A stretch of DNA of 16,281 nt from Deferribacteres bacterium (GCA_013153205.1 JAADEW010000054.1:1-16281); one strand, 5' to 3'. Numbered from the stretch's first letter, positions 7,218 through 15,156 are shown. Numbers and translations: made by a program. The notes: generated from the sequence alone by a model not told the origin.

Positions 7218-8254
7218 ATTTTGTCCGTCATCCGGAACATGTTCTCAAGGGTAAAATCCCTCTCAACCTTTGACCTTGCGTTAATGGAAAGCTTTTTCAG
7301 ATAAGCCGGTATCAGGAAGACCCTGCTCAGGCAAACGCCCTTCTCCACCAAAAAGCCGCACTTTCCGTGCTCAACCACCTCTTTATTTCCCCCAACATCC
7401 GTCACCACGGGAACCACGCACGACGCCATGGCTTCAAGTATCACATTGGCAAACCCCTCTTTCTCGGATAAGAGAAAGAGCACATCAGCCGCAGAGTAAT
7501 AGCGGTTCACATCCAGCCTTTCCCCTAAAAACCGAACATCAGCAATGCCTTCGGTCATCTCCTTGAGCTCATCCAGAAGCGGACCCCCTCCGATTATAAA
7601 GAGGGAAAGGTTAGCCATCTTTTCCCTGAGACGGGAAAAGAGCTCAACAACCCTGTCCAGCCGCTTTTGAGGAACCAACCGCGAAACACAAAGGCACAAA
7701 AACCCATTTCCCTTCTTCGGTCCGCATTCAAACTCTGACACATCAACCCCGTTATACACGACCTTCGTCCTTTCGTGGGGGAAAGATGTCCTGCGGCAGA
7801 AGTCCCTGACCACCGCCTGCGACACACCCACCACCACATCCCTCAAGGGATTGAAAAGCCTGTCCACGAAAAGCTGTCTTCTGTTATCCCAGTGCTCCAT
7901 ATTGTGAACATTTCCCACAAGCTTTGCCCCGTATATCCTGGCGGCAACGGCTCCCGACACACCGGGTCTATACATGTGGGTATGCACCACATCCGCACCA
8001 AGCTCCCTCAACAGCCTGACCATTCTGAATATAGCCCTGGGGTCAAATCGGGAGTTAAACTTTATGAGATGGACAGGGATACCCGCCTCCTCAAAAAAGG
8101 GAGCAAGAGGGCCTTTAGAGTGAATGCAGACCACATGGGGCTCGTAGCGTCCGCTCTCTTTGAGCTTTTTGAGTATGTATAAAAGCCTCTTCTCTACTCC
8201 ACCCACCCGCAGATAGGAGATAACCCTTACAACTTTTATTTTACGAGAGGAAAT
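7178..8254 (-). CDS. GT4 family glycosyltransferase, probable ATT start
   Basis: A GT4 enzyme of 358 residues if it starts at ATT 8254. The N-terminal strand and loop read KVVRVISYLRVGGVEKR (7-23), followed by VVHTH, VYNGV, SRLVPQKRLD and the donor motif EGFANVILE (266-274). An in-frame GTG at 8206 would delete the first beta strand and start at the GG loop, which would probably abolish folding. Between the upstream stop at 8291-8293 and 8206 there is no in-frame ATG, GTG or TTG, but ATT at 8254 lies 5 nt after AAGGAGG. Other options are ATA 8239 or CTG 8212, both without a fitting ribosome site. It overlaps the nucleotidyltransferase gene by 19 nt and is the last gene of the minus-strand operon. 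The function is sure as a family, the sugar unknown. Confidence 0.85.
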   Translation of the reverse strand: MSSRKIKVVRVISYLRVGGVEKRLLYILKKLKESGRYEPHVVCIHSKGPLAPFFEEAGIPVHLIKFNSRFDPRAIFRMVRLLRELGADVVHTHMYRPGVSGAVAARIYGAKLVGNVHNMEHWDNRRQLFVDRLFNPLRDVVVGVSQAVVRDFCRRTSFPHERTKVVYNGVDVSEFECGPKKGNGFLCLCVSRLVPQKRLDRVVELFSRLREKMANLSLFIIGGGPLLDELKEMTEGIADVRFLGERLDVNRYYSAADVLFLLSEKEGFANVILEAMASCVVPVVTDVGGNKEVVEHGKCGFLVEKGVCLSRVFLIPAYLKKLSINARSKVERDFTLENMFRMTDKIYGLLLHARTRAV

Positions 8255-8952
8255 ACTTCCCTCCTTGCCTTTAATAAATCCCCGGGGAAATCAATCTCTA
8301 TCCACGGAAGCCCTGCTATGTCTATGTAGCTGAGAGGCCTTTCCTTCACAAATTCGTTAAAGGCTTTCGGAAACCACTCCTTAACGCACCCTTCACCAAC
8401 AAGCTTTTTCACACAGCAGGCCATAACATCAAAAGCCTCGCCCGAAAACCTCACTATTCCCACGTTTTCACCGTAAGCTCTCGCAGGGTCTATGTTCTTT
8501 CCCACCTCCACCACACGCTCCCCTTCCACCACCACCTTCATGGCTTCCTCGTCAAGAACGGAGCCTGAGTCAACGGTTATAACCGCATCCTTTGAAGACG
8601 AAAGCAGAGCCTCAAGAATCCGCTTATGAAAAAGCACATCCGAGTTCATAACCACAACATCCCCATCAAGAAAGGGAAGGGCGAGAAAGACCGAGTATAT
8701 GCTGTTGGTCCTTTCGTAATCCCTGTTCTCAACATAAACCACGCTCTCTTTAAGCACCTCTTTTATTCTGCCGCCCTTATACCCAACCACAACCACTATA
8801 TCCTCAACTCCAAGCTCTTTAAGCCTTTTAACCTGATACTCTATAATGGTAAGCCCCTCCTCCTCATCAACGGCAAGCAGGGCTTTGGGAACCTCCTCGG
8901 TATAGGGAAGAAGCCTTCTTCCCTGACCTGCGGCAAGCAGAAGCGCCTTCAT
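8236..8952 (-). CDS. Nucleotidyltransferase, phosphocholine cytidylyltransferase (LicC)-like family
   Basis: A 238-residue NTP transferase. LLAAGQGRRL (5-14) and PKALL (22-26) are the nucleotide-binding signature. NSD (103-105) supplies a metal-binding Asp105, and WIEIDFPGDL (217-226) gives the second metal ligand Asp221. The segment ENRDYERTNSIYSV and the ENVGIV region are typical of relatives that make CDP-choline or other CDP-alcohols, more than of dTDP- or UDP-sugar pyrophosphorylases. It should join CTP and an alcohol or sugar phosphate in the cytoplasm. The downstream partner is probably the CDP-glycerol-transferase-like product of the gene just before it in the operon. It is not a TagD-type enzyme, so the alcohol may not be glycerol. 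ATG 8952 has AAGGAG 8 nt upstream and an ATGA overlap with the preceding gene. Confidence 0.82.
   Translation of the reverse strand: MKALLLAAGQGRRLLPYTEEVPKALLAVDEEEGLTIIEYQVKRLKELGVEDIVVVVGYKGGRIKEVLKESVVYVENRDYERTNSIYSVFLALPFLDGDVVVMNSDVLFHKRILEALLSSSKDAVITVDSGSVLDEEAMKVVVEGERVVEVGKNIDPARAYGENVGIVRFSGEAFDVMACCVKKLVGEGCVKEWFPKAFNEFVKERPLSYIDIAGLPWIEIDFPGDLLKARREVFPLVK
8260..8266 (-). promoter_or_regulatory. Shine-Dalgarno site placing translation start at ATT 8254
   Basis: On the minus strand AAGGAGG is followed by GAAGT and then ATT in frame with the GT4 enzyme. It lies inside the last codons of the nucleotidyltransferase gene, whose TAA (8238-8236) comes 13 nt beyond the ATT codon. No other in-frame codon at 5-9 nt from this site is a better start. 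Confidence 0.65.
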
Positions 8953-9965
8953 AAAAGAAGCTCCTTTATACAGGAAACCGCCGCATCGGTAGCCCTTCCC
9001 GGATTGTAAAAGAGCAAATCCCTCAACCAGAGCCTCTCCTCGGCAAACTCGTCTGGAAAATCCAGAGACCTCCTCAACGCATCCTCAAGCAGTTTTTCCG
9101 AAGGTTTTTCAACCACCAGTCCACCCTTAAAAAGCATCTTTTCGTCAGCGGTCTCCGCATATCTTTTAGCAAAATCGGAGACGAAAAGATACACAACGGG
9201 CCTGTTAAGCAGCATGTATTCGTTCGCCACCGAGCTGAAGTCCGAAACCAGCATGTCAGACGCCGCCATAGCAGGAACCACATCCACCCCGTAATAGACA
9301 TACACACCCTTCTTCATCCACTCCCGCAGTTTCTTGCGAAACTTTACCTCCTTCAGGGAGTGGTCGTGAAGCTTCACCACGAGCTTCGCCCCCAGATTTC
9401 TCACCGCATCCACAAGCACATCTCCGTAAAGCTCCAGTGAAGAGGCAACCCCCCACGTGGGTGCATAAAGCACCACCGGAGTATCCATATCCAGCCCCAG
9501 ATACTCCCTTGCGCCCTCTCTGGTCCACGTGCCGTCAACCAGAGCGTCAAGCTTAGGCATTCCCACCTTTACCGCACGGGGGTCGTTCTCTTTCAGTATG
9601 CCCTTCTCCACAAACTTTTTAAGCATGTAGGGACCTATCAGAAAGAGCCTGTCGTAATCAAGAACCTTCTCGGTGTAAGCCCTGCCCTTAAAAGATATGC
9701 CGTGAAAGGTATGAACCTTGACCTTTGCCCGCCTGCCGAGAAGATAGATGTCCGATGAGATATACATGTCCCACCTGACCCACTTCGCCATCCAGCGGGG
9801 AACATACTTAACCTCCCAGCCACAGCTTTTGAAGAGGGCTTGGGGACTGCCTTTCTCAGGCTTGGCAGAACCCCACACGGAAAAATCCCCCTTTATCCTT
9901 CGGTAAACGCTGTCAAGACACACGAGGTTCATGGGAACCCTTGCGAAAACCAGTATCTTCTTCAA
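8949..9965 (-). CDS. CDP-glycerol glycerophosphotransferase family protein (TagB/TagF-like)
   Basis: A 338-residue GT-B-like transferase of the family that moves glycerol phosphate or ribitol phosphate from a CDP-linked donor. Visible family motifs are FHGISFKG (87-94, the HG-x-x-K loop), VGMPKLDAL (134-142), LYAPTWG (166-172), KLHDHS (198-203) and SDFSSVANEYMLLNRPVVY (241-259), which holds the pyrophosphate-binding SDxSS segment. Known relatives build wall teichoic acid in Gram-positives, but similar proteins modify capsules and LPS in Gram-negatives. It lacks the long N-terminal part of TagF, so it is more like a single-step primase or decorating enzyme. The start is TTG at 9965 with GAGGG 7 nt upstream and only 2 nt after the radical SAM gene. 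The next gene is the nucleotidyltransferase that could make its donor. Confidence 0.85.
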   Translation of the reverse strand: MKKILVFARVPMNLVCLDSVYRRIKGDFSVWGSAKPEKGSPQALFKSCGWEVKYVPRWMAKWVRWDMYISSDIYLLGRRAKVKVHTFHGISFKGRAYTEKVLDYDRLFLIGPYMLKKFVEKGILKENDPRAVKVGMPKLDALVDGTWTREGAREYLGLDMDTPVVLYAPTWGVASSLELYGDVLVDAVRNLGAKLVVKLHDHSLKEVKFRKKLREWMKKGVYVYYGVDVVPAMAASDMLVSDFSSVANEYMLLNRPVVYLFVSDFAKRYAETADEKMLFKGGLVVEKPSEKLLEDALRRSLDFPDEFAEERLWLRDLLFYNPGRATDAAVSCIKELLL

Positions 9966-9967
9966 GT

Positions 9968-10897
9968 TCAGGCCCTCAAACAGCTTTCACACAAAAGCCC
10001 TTTAAGCTCGCCCTTAAGAAACCTTCTCCTTATATCCATATACCTTTCGCTGTTCCACACATCTTTCAAGCTTTCCCTCTTGAGGTCGCCCAGTATGGTC
10101 GTCTGCTCCCAGTCCACGCAACAGAGCACCACCCTGCCGTCGTGCAGAATGTAAGCCTGTTCAAAAAGCCTGTTGCACCACTCAAAGGGCTTCCACTTCC
10201 CGGGATTGATACCTCTATCCGCTATCTCGCACCTTGCCCTGTTCTCCAGAGGTCTTATGTTGACCTTCACCCCCCTCTTCTTCCAGTAGGAGAGTATCTC
10301 CTCAAGCTCCTCTTCAATAGCTTTAGTCTTCACCATTGTAACCCTTACACGGGGTTTCTGAGCGCCTTTTCTCTTTTTTAGCTCAAGGAAGTTGTCTATG
10401 TTCTGCAAAACCCTTTCAAGGGAAAGCCCCACCATCTGAGACTCGTATGTCTCTTTTCTTATGCCGTGAACGCTGAAATTGATTCTATCAAGCCCCGATT
10501 CTATAAGCCCTTCCGCCATCTCGTCATCAAGGAGAGATGCGTTTGAATTTATCTTAACAATGGTCTCCGGTCTTTTGTTTCTCACTATGTAGGAAATCAT
10601 CTCAGGCAGTCTCCTATCCATTAAGGGTTCGTTCATGAGATAAGGGCTTATTCTTGATACGGGATACTGCACAATCTCGTCCACAATCTTTTTAAACAAA
10701 TCCCAGTCCATCTCTCCTTTGGGGAGTCTGCCGCCGATTATGGAGTTTGGACAGAAGACGCACCTTGCATTACAGCCGGTTTTCGTCTGAATCTGAACAA
10801 CCCGCGGAAAGGCGGGCAGGGGCCGCTCCTTCTTAAACAGCCTCCTGTACAAAGCGCCCAGACTTCCCACATCACCGGGTATAAAATACTTTCTCAT
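9968..10897 (-). CDS. Radical SAM enzyme with SPASM domain
   Basis: A 309-residue radical SAM protein. CNARCVFC gives the CxxxCxxC ligands Cys42, 46 and 49 for the SAM-cleaving [4Fe-4S] cluster. MNEPL (88-92) is the GE-like SAM-binding loop in altered form. The C-terminus has the SPASM pattern: Cys241 (WCNRLF), DGRVVLCC (253-260) and CESC (303-306), which can hold one or two auxiliary clusters. Relatives mature peptides, activate sulfatases, or rearrange sugars and lipids; the substrate here cannot be named. There is no short precursor peptide gene beside it, so a role in modifying a sugar or lipid intermediate of this locus is more likely. It has an ATGA overlap with the preceding GT gene and a 2-nt gap to the CDP-glycerol-type transferase. 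ATG 10897 follows a GGAG site. Confidence 0.9.
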   Translation of the reverse strand: MRKYFIPGDVGSLGALYRRLFKKERPLPAFPRVVQIQTKTGCNARCVFCPNSIIGGRLPKGEMDWDLFKKIVDEIVQYPVSRISPYLMNEPLMDRRLPEMISYIVRNKRPETIVKINSNASLLDDEMAEGLIESGLDRINFSVHGIRKETYESQMVGLSLERVLQNIDNFLELKKRKGAQKPRVRVTMVKTKAIEEELEEILSYWKKRGVKVNIRPLENRARCEIADRGINPGKWKPFEWCNRLFEQAYILHDGRVVLCCVDWEQTTILGDLKRESLKDVWNSERYMDIRRRFLKGELKGLLCESCLRA

Positions 10898-11910
10898 CTC
10901 TCCGCTCCTCTGTATATCTCAATCATCCTTTCAGCCTGTCTTTCAACGGTAAAAAACCTTAAAGCCTTTCTCTTCGCATTGCGGCTCAATCTGGTCAACA
11001 AGGCGGGGTTAAAGACGGCTTTCAACAAAACGGCGGCGGACCCTTCCGCTTCAAAATCCAGTATCAGCCCCGTCTTAAAGGCGTCCACGAACTCCGGATT
11101 GCCGGAGACGGGGGTGGTCGCCACAGGCACCCCGTAAAGCATGGCTTCCCTTACACTCCCCGTAAAGCCCTCCCCTTTAAGGGATGTGCAGAGGAGCAAG
11201 TCTATGGTCCCGTATATCTTTGACGAATCCGAAACATAACCCATGAAGCTTACGCTCTCTCTTATATCCCTGTAGTATTCCTCAAACTTGCTCTTTTTAC
11301 CGCTTCCGAACACATAGAACTTAAAAGAGGCAAAGGACAAAAGCCTTCCTGCCAAGGTGAAGAAGAGGGGATAACCCTTTTTACCCGTAAAGGCGGCTAC
11401 AATCCCTAAAGCGGGAAGCTTTCTTCTTTCTCTTTTCACATCAGAATATTCGGCGCTTCCGTAAACCACATGCACCTTATCCTCACGCAGTCCGCTTTTT
11501 AAAAGCACGCGCTTTACCGCGTGAGAAACCGCTATCACGGGTATGGAAAGAGCCCTCACCCCGGTAAAGCTTAAACCCTTCAGCCGGTATGTGGTGCCTC
11601 TCTGGAAGAAAACGGGCTTTCGCAGAATCAGCTTTGCGAAAAAGCCCACCCTGAGTGCCTGCGGCTTGTGGGTGTGGACAACCTCATGTCCCTTTGAAAG
11701 CTCAAGCAGAAAAACGAGATTCTTCGCATTAAGCCTTCTGCAAATCAGACGGAAGCCTTCTATACACTGCAAAAGCCCATCACAGCTATCCCTGTTCAGC
11801 ACCACAGTGCCGGAACAGCCGAGCCTGCTCTGCCCCTTGACCATTCTCAAAATCTGAACCGCTCCCCCTCTCAAAAAAGCATCATGGGAAGCTATGTGCA
11901 GTATTCTCAC
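10894..11910 (-). CDS. GT4 family glycosyltransferase
   Basis: A 338-residue GT-B glycosyltransferase. The N-terminal loop is FLRGGAVQ (12-19), followed by VVHTHKPQALR (77-87), a common GT4 sequence at the acceptor side. AAFTGKKG (172-179) stands where most relatives have the RLxxxKG donor-phosphate loop; the Arg is missing here. EGFTGSVRE (247-255) keeps the E-x7-E donor motif, followed by GVPVATTPV. The start is GTG at 11910, embedded as GTGA in the stop of the upstream gene, with GGAG in range. The sugar used is unknown. The missing Arg may alter donor preference but does not by itself suggest inactivity. Confidence 0.86.
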   Translation of the reverse strand: MRILHIASHDAFLRGGAVQILRMVKGQSRLGCSGTVVLNRDSCDGLLQCIEGFRLICRRLNAKNLVFLLELSKGHEVVHTHKPQALRVGFFAKLILRKPVFFQRGTTYRLKGLSFTGVRALSIPVIAVSHAVKRVLLKSGLREDKVHVVYGSAEYSDVKRERRKLPALGIVAAFTGKKGYPLFFTLAGRLLSFASFKFYVFGSGKKSKFEEYYRDIRESVSFMGYVSDSSKIYGTIDLLLCTSLKGEGFTGSVREAMLYGVPVATTPVSGNPEFVDAFKTGLILDFEAEGSAAVLLKAVFNPALLTRLSRNAKRKALRFFTVERQAERMIEIYRGAER

Positions 11911-12965
11911 CCCACAATCTCCAGCATCTTTTTGACATTCACCTCAAGCCTGAACCTTCCATCCGCCCTTTTGAAGGCGTTAAGCCCAAACTTTTTCTTC
12001 AGTTTTGGCAAGGAAAAAAGAAGGGCAAACCTTGAGGCAAACTCCCTCCACACGGCAGGCTCACACAGAAAACCGTTTTTCCCCTCTTCCACAAGCTCGG
12101 CAAGGGAACCCACTCTGGAAGCCACCACGGGAATCCCGCGGGCAAAAGATTCCAGGGTCACCCTGCTTGAGCCCTCTGAACCGACAGAAGTAAGAACGCT
12201 CACATCCATCCCGGCGTAAAGGGCATCCACATCCTCAACAAAGCCCCTGAAATCTATCATATCCCTAACCTTAAGCCTCTCCGCAAGCCTTTTCAGCTCA
12301 TCTATCCTCAAATTTCCCTCGCTCTTTTTAGTCCTTCCTGCAATGAAAGCCCTGAACTTAAAGAGTCTTGAAAGCTCTCCCACGGCCATAACAAAAAAGG
12401 GCAGGCCCTTCACCTTGGCATAGCGGGAGACACACCCAAGGGTGAAAAAAGGGCTTCTGCTTTTCGCGAAAGCAAGATGCTCCACCCCGTCGTAAACCAC
12501 GGAAACCTTCTCACCGTAAGATGCGTCCTTTATGCTGTCATACACGGCAAAGGAGCGGGCAATTATCCTGTCAAAGAACCTCTGCTTGAATCCGTCAGAA
12601 AAAGGCACAGGCACATGGCGGGTGCGGACAAGCTTAACATGGGGAAAAAGCATCTTCAGAACCAGCCCGAGATTTGAATCGGGAGAGGAATGGGTGTGAA
12701 CAACGCTGTATCCCCGTGCCTTAACGAGACGGGCAAGCCTCACCACATCCTTTGCAAAGGAGAAGGGCTTAAAGCTCCTTGCCATTTTGAAGCCGGTTAT
12801 AACTCCAATTCCCTCAAAGTCTTTAAGCTTTTTGTAAACATCGCTTCTTTCAAAGCAGACCACATCCACTTCCACCCCTAAAGAGTGTGCCGCTCTGGCA
12901 AAGTTTACCACACTGGCTCCCGTTCCGCCCTTTCCCCTCACGGCAACAAGCTCCAGTATCCTCAA
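11907..12965 (-). CDS. GT4 family glycosyltransferase
   Basis: A 352-residue GT-B glycosyltransferase. GKGGTGASVV (11-20) is the N-terminal acceptor loop, VVHTHSSPDSNLG (88-100) and RTRHVP (114-119) are subfamily features shared with the product of 14023-15156, and VVYDGV (156-161) marks the domain linker. SRYAKVKG (180-187) is the donor-phosphate loop, and EGSSRVTLE (264-272) the E-x7-E motif. The close similarity of the HTH-S and TRH segments to the other enzyme suggests that the two arose by duplication and may use related acceptors. The start is TTG at 12965, read as TTGA over the stop of the previous gene, with GGAG about 9 nt upstream. Specificity is unknown. Confidence 0.87.
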   Translation of the reverse strand: MRILELVAVRGKGGTGASVVNFARAAHSLGVEVDVVCFERSDVYKKLKDFEGIGVITGFKMARSFKPFSFAKDVVRLARLVKARGYSVVHTHSSPDSNLGLVLKMLFPHVKLVRTRHVPVPFSDGFKQRFFDRIIARSFAVYDSIKDASYGEKVSVVYDGVEHLAFAKSRSPFFTLGCVSRYAKVKGLPFFVMAVGELSRLFKFRAFIAGRTKKSEGNLRIDELKRLAERLKVRDMIDFRGFVEDVDALYAGMDVSVLTSVGSEGSSRVTLESFARGIPVVASRVGSLAELVEEGKNGFLCEPAVWREFASRFALLFSLPKLKKKFGLNAFKRADGRFRLEVNVKKMLEIVG

Positions 12966-14059
12966 AGCACTCTCTCCAGAAATCTTTCTATGGCACGGGA
13001 AGTATGGTCGGCGATAAACTTTTCCCCTGCAAGTCTAAAGCCGTTGACTCCATGTTTTCTCCCCAGCATGGGACAGAAACGATAAAGCAGAAACTTATGG
13101 GAAAAAGAGGCGGCATCAACGGGAACCAGATAACCCGTCTCTTTATCCCGCATAACCTCCGGTATCCCTCCCACCGAGGTTGCCACAACGGGAGTCCGGT
13201 TGACAAAAGCCTCCGGTATAATCCTGCCAAACCCCTCATTTGAAGAGGGCTTTGAAGGGACTATGGACAAATCTGAGCTTTTGAAAAGGGAATAGACATC
13301 GTCAACATGCCCCAGAAAACGCACCTTTTCCGCTATTCCCAGCTCAGCCGCCCGCCTCTTCAGCCTGCTGAGAAGCCCCCTCTCCAGATACGACTCCTCC
13401 CCTGCCACGCACAGCTCAAAGTCCCTCGCCCTCCTTGACGCCAGAGAGAGCGCCTCCACAGCTATATCCTGCCCTTTGGTGCTGTCCACCCTGCCCACAA
13501 GCGCTATTCTGAAAACGCTTTTTTCAGGGCTCTTTTCTCCCGTGCTCTCAACAACCCCGTTGTATATCACCTTCCAGAAAAGACGGGTCATCCACAGGGG
13601 TCTGGATACGGCAAACGAAACCGCTATAACTCCGTCAAGCCACCACAAAAGATATTTCCCTATCTTATCGCGGGAGAAGGTATTTCTTATGTGCCCCACC
13701 TTCTTCAATCCGAGCAGTTGCCCCACAAAAACCGCATAGGGAACATCCCAGAGGGTATTGGCGTAAACCAAATCCACCTCCTCTTCAGCGGCTAACCTCA
13801 CCAGCTCAGCCAGCGAAAAGGGTATCCTCCTCCACGACTTCAGCTTTCTCCACATGGGCATGGGTACGGTGTAGTACTTTATCCCCTCCTTTTCACACAA
13901 CCGGGTAAGCTTTCCTTTACGGGATGTAACCAGAACAGGCACAAAACGCGAGCCTTTCATCAAGAGAAAAAGGCTCATAAGAGCACCGCCGAATCTGGGG
14001 ACGGCCTGTATAAAAAGGACCTTTATCCGTTTTGGTTCAGAAGCCTGCGGTAAACCCAT
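12962..14059 (-). CDS. GT4 family glycosyltransferase
   Basis: A 365-residue GT-B glycosyltransferase. Strand and loop IKVLFIQAVPRFGGALMSL (12-30) open the acceptor domain. YANTLWD (99-105) and IRNTF (124-128) follow, then VIYNGV (164-169). GRVDSTKGQD (189-198) is a canonical donor-phosphate loop, and EGFGRIIPE (275-283) the E-x7-E motif with VVATSVGGIPEV behind it. It fits GT4 enzymes of LPS or capsule loci. ATG 14059 has GAGGG (14066-14070) 6 nt upstream, so I keep it although it lies 37 nt inside the previous gene. The downstream gene starts on its stop codon. Sugar and linkage cannot be read. Confidence 0.88.
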   Translation of the reverse strand: MGLPQASEPKRIKVLFIQAVPRFGGALMSLFLLMKGSRFVPVLVTSRKGKLTRLCEKEGIKYYTVPMPMWRKLKSWRRIPFSLAELVRLAAEEEVDLVYANTLWDVPYAVFVGQLLGLKKVGHIRNTFSRDKIGKYLLWWLDGVIAVSFAVSRPLWMTRLFWKVIYNGVVESTGEKSPEKSVFRIALVGRVDSTKGQDIAVEALSLASRRARDFELCVAGEESYLERGLLSRLKRRAAELGIAEKVRFLGHVDDVYSLFKSSDLSIVPSKPSSNEGFGRIIPEAFVNRTPVVATSVGGIPEVMRDKETGYLVPVDAASFSHKFLLYRFCPMLGRKHGVNGFRLAGEKFIADHTSRAIERFLERVL

Positions 14060-15156
14060 AGATTGCCCTCTACCAGAGTGTCTATAAGGAAACTGCGCTC
14101 AACCACCTTCCTCCCCGTGATACCAAGTTTCTTAAGGACCTTCCTGTTAAAAACGGTTTTCATAGCCCTGAGCAACCCCTTCTCATCCCCCACGGCAAAC
14201 AGAAAGCCGTTTTTCCCGTGCCTGACGGAGGCATCAATCCCCCCCACTTTAAAAGCGGCTACCGGAGTCTCCATATAAAGAGCCTCAAGAGCCGCCGTGC
14301 CCAGAGACTCTCCGGCAACAGGGGTAAAGACGAACATGTCCGAAACGAGCAAAAAACCGGGAACATCCCTTCTCAGACCCGTGAAGATGAACTTGCGGGA
14401 TATACCGCAGGCACGGACCTTATCCTCAAGCTCCCCTCTGCAGGGTCCCTCACCGAGAGCAAAGAACTTCGCCTTTGCAGTGCTAAGGAAGCTTTTAGCC
14501 GCATTCACAAAGTGTCCATACCCCTTTTCCCTGGCAAGCCGAGCCACCTTAACGAAAACCAAATCATCTCTTTTAAGCGAAAACTCTCTGCGAACGGCTT
14601 CCGCCTCTTTTTCTGCATTTTTAAATCTTTCGGGTTCAACCACGCTGTATATGGCTTTGGTTCTGTTTATCCTCTCTCCCAGAACCCCGGACCTCTTGTA
14701 AACATCCAGTATCCCTTCAGAAACCAGAATGAGGTAATCCGTTAAAACCCTGTAAAGCAGTCTGTTGAAAGCGTGGTTCCTGACCCAGAATATGTTGTGC
14801 CTCGTTCTCACCACAACACGAGGAGGGCTAACGAGCTTTGCGGCGATAGAAGCAACCCAGCTGTCCTGAGAGCCGTGGGTGTGGACAATCTCTATCCGCT
14901 CCCTCTCTATCAGGTTTTTGAGCCTCACCACCTCCTTCACAAAGACCCAGGGCTTGAACTTTTTGGGAAGCTCAAGCTCGTCAAAGACGGGAATACCGAA
15001 CTCCTTAGCCCGCTTTATCAGGGTTGCCCCCTTCGGAGCCGCTATAACAACATGATGCCCCCTTTCCATAAGGGCTCTGGAGACGAGAAGTATCCTGTTG
15101 GGCTGACCTCCCCATCCTCCTCTGTGCATGTTGGTGTGAAGAATCCGATAGCCCAT
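14023..15156 (-). CDS. GT4 family glycosyltransferase
   Basis: A 377-residue GT-B glycosyltransferase. GGWGGQPNRI (13-22) is the N-terminal loop, VHTHGSQDSW (91-100) and RTRHN (117-121) the acceptor-side features it shares with the enzyme at 11907-12965. ARLAREKG (205-212) binds the donor phosphate, and ESLGTAALE (283-291) is E-x7-E. I start it at ATG 15156, which shares its A with the stop of the diguanylate cyclase gene (TGATG) and has AAGGG 7 nt upstream. A TTG at 15162 would be only 1 nt from that site. It is the first glycosyltransferase of the minus-strand operon and perhaps adds an early sugar. Confidence 0.88.
   Translation of the reverse strand: MGYRILHTNMHRGGWGGQPNRILLVSRALMERGHHVVIAAPKGATLIKRAKEFGIPVFDELELPKKFKPWVFVKEVVRLKNLIERERIEIVHTHGSQDSWVASIAAKLVSPPRVVVRTRHNIFWVRNHAFNRLLYRVLTDYLILVSEGILDVYKRSGVLGERINRTKAIYSVVEPERFKNAEKEAEAVRREFSLKRDDLVFVKVARLAREKGYGHFVNAAKSFLSTAKAKFFALGEGPCRGELEDKVRACGISRKFIFTGLRRDVPGFLLVSDMFVFTPVAGESLGTAALEALYMETPVAAFKVGGIDASVRHGKNGFLFAVGDEKGLLRAMKTVFNRKVLKKLGITGRKVVERSFLIDTLVEGNLWVYRRLLNQNG

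Noticed and set aside
7195..7240. Terminator at the convergent overlap
   Set aside because: No GC-rich stem followed by a T run could be found on either strand.
10894..11910. GT4 gene as a pseudogene because the donor-phosphate Arg is missing
   Set aside because: The frame is intact, E-x7-E is kept and the overlaps with both neighbours are in order, so a diverged active enzyme is more likely.
14218..14745. 175-codon plus-strand open frame
   Set aside because: It is antisense to a clear GT4 gene, has low-complexity composition, no ribosome site and no recognisable motif.
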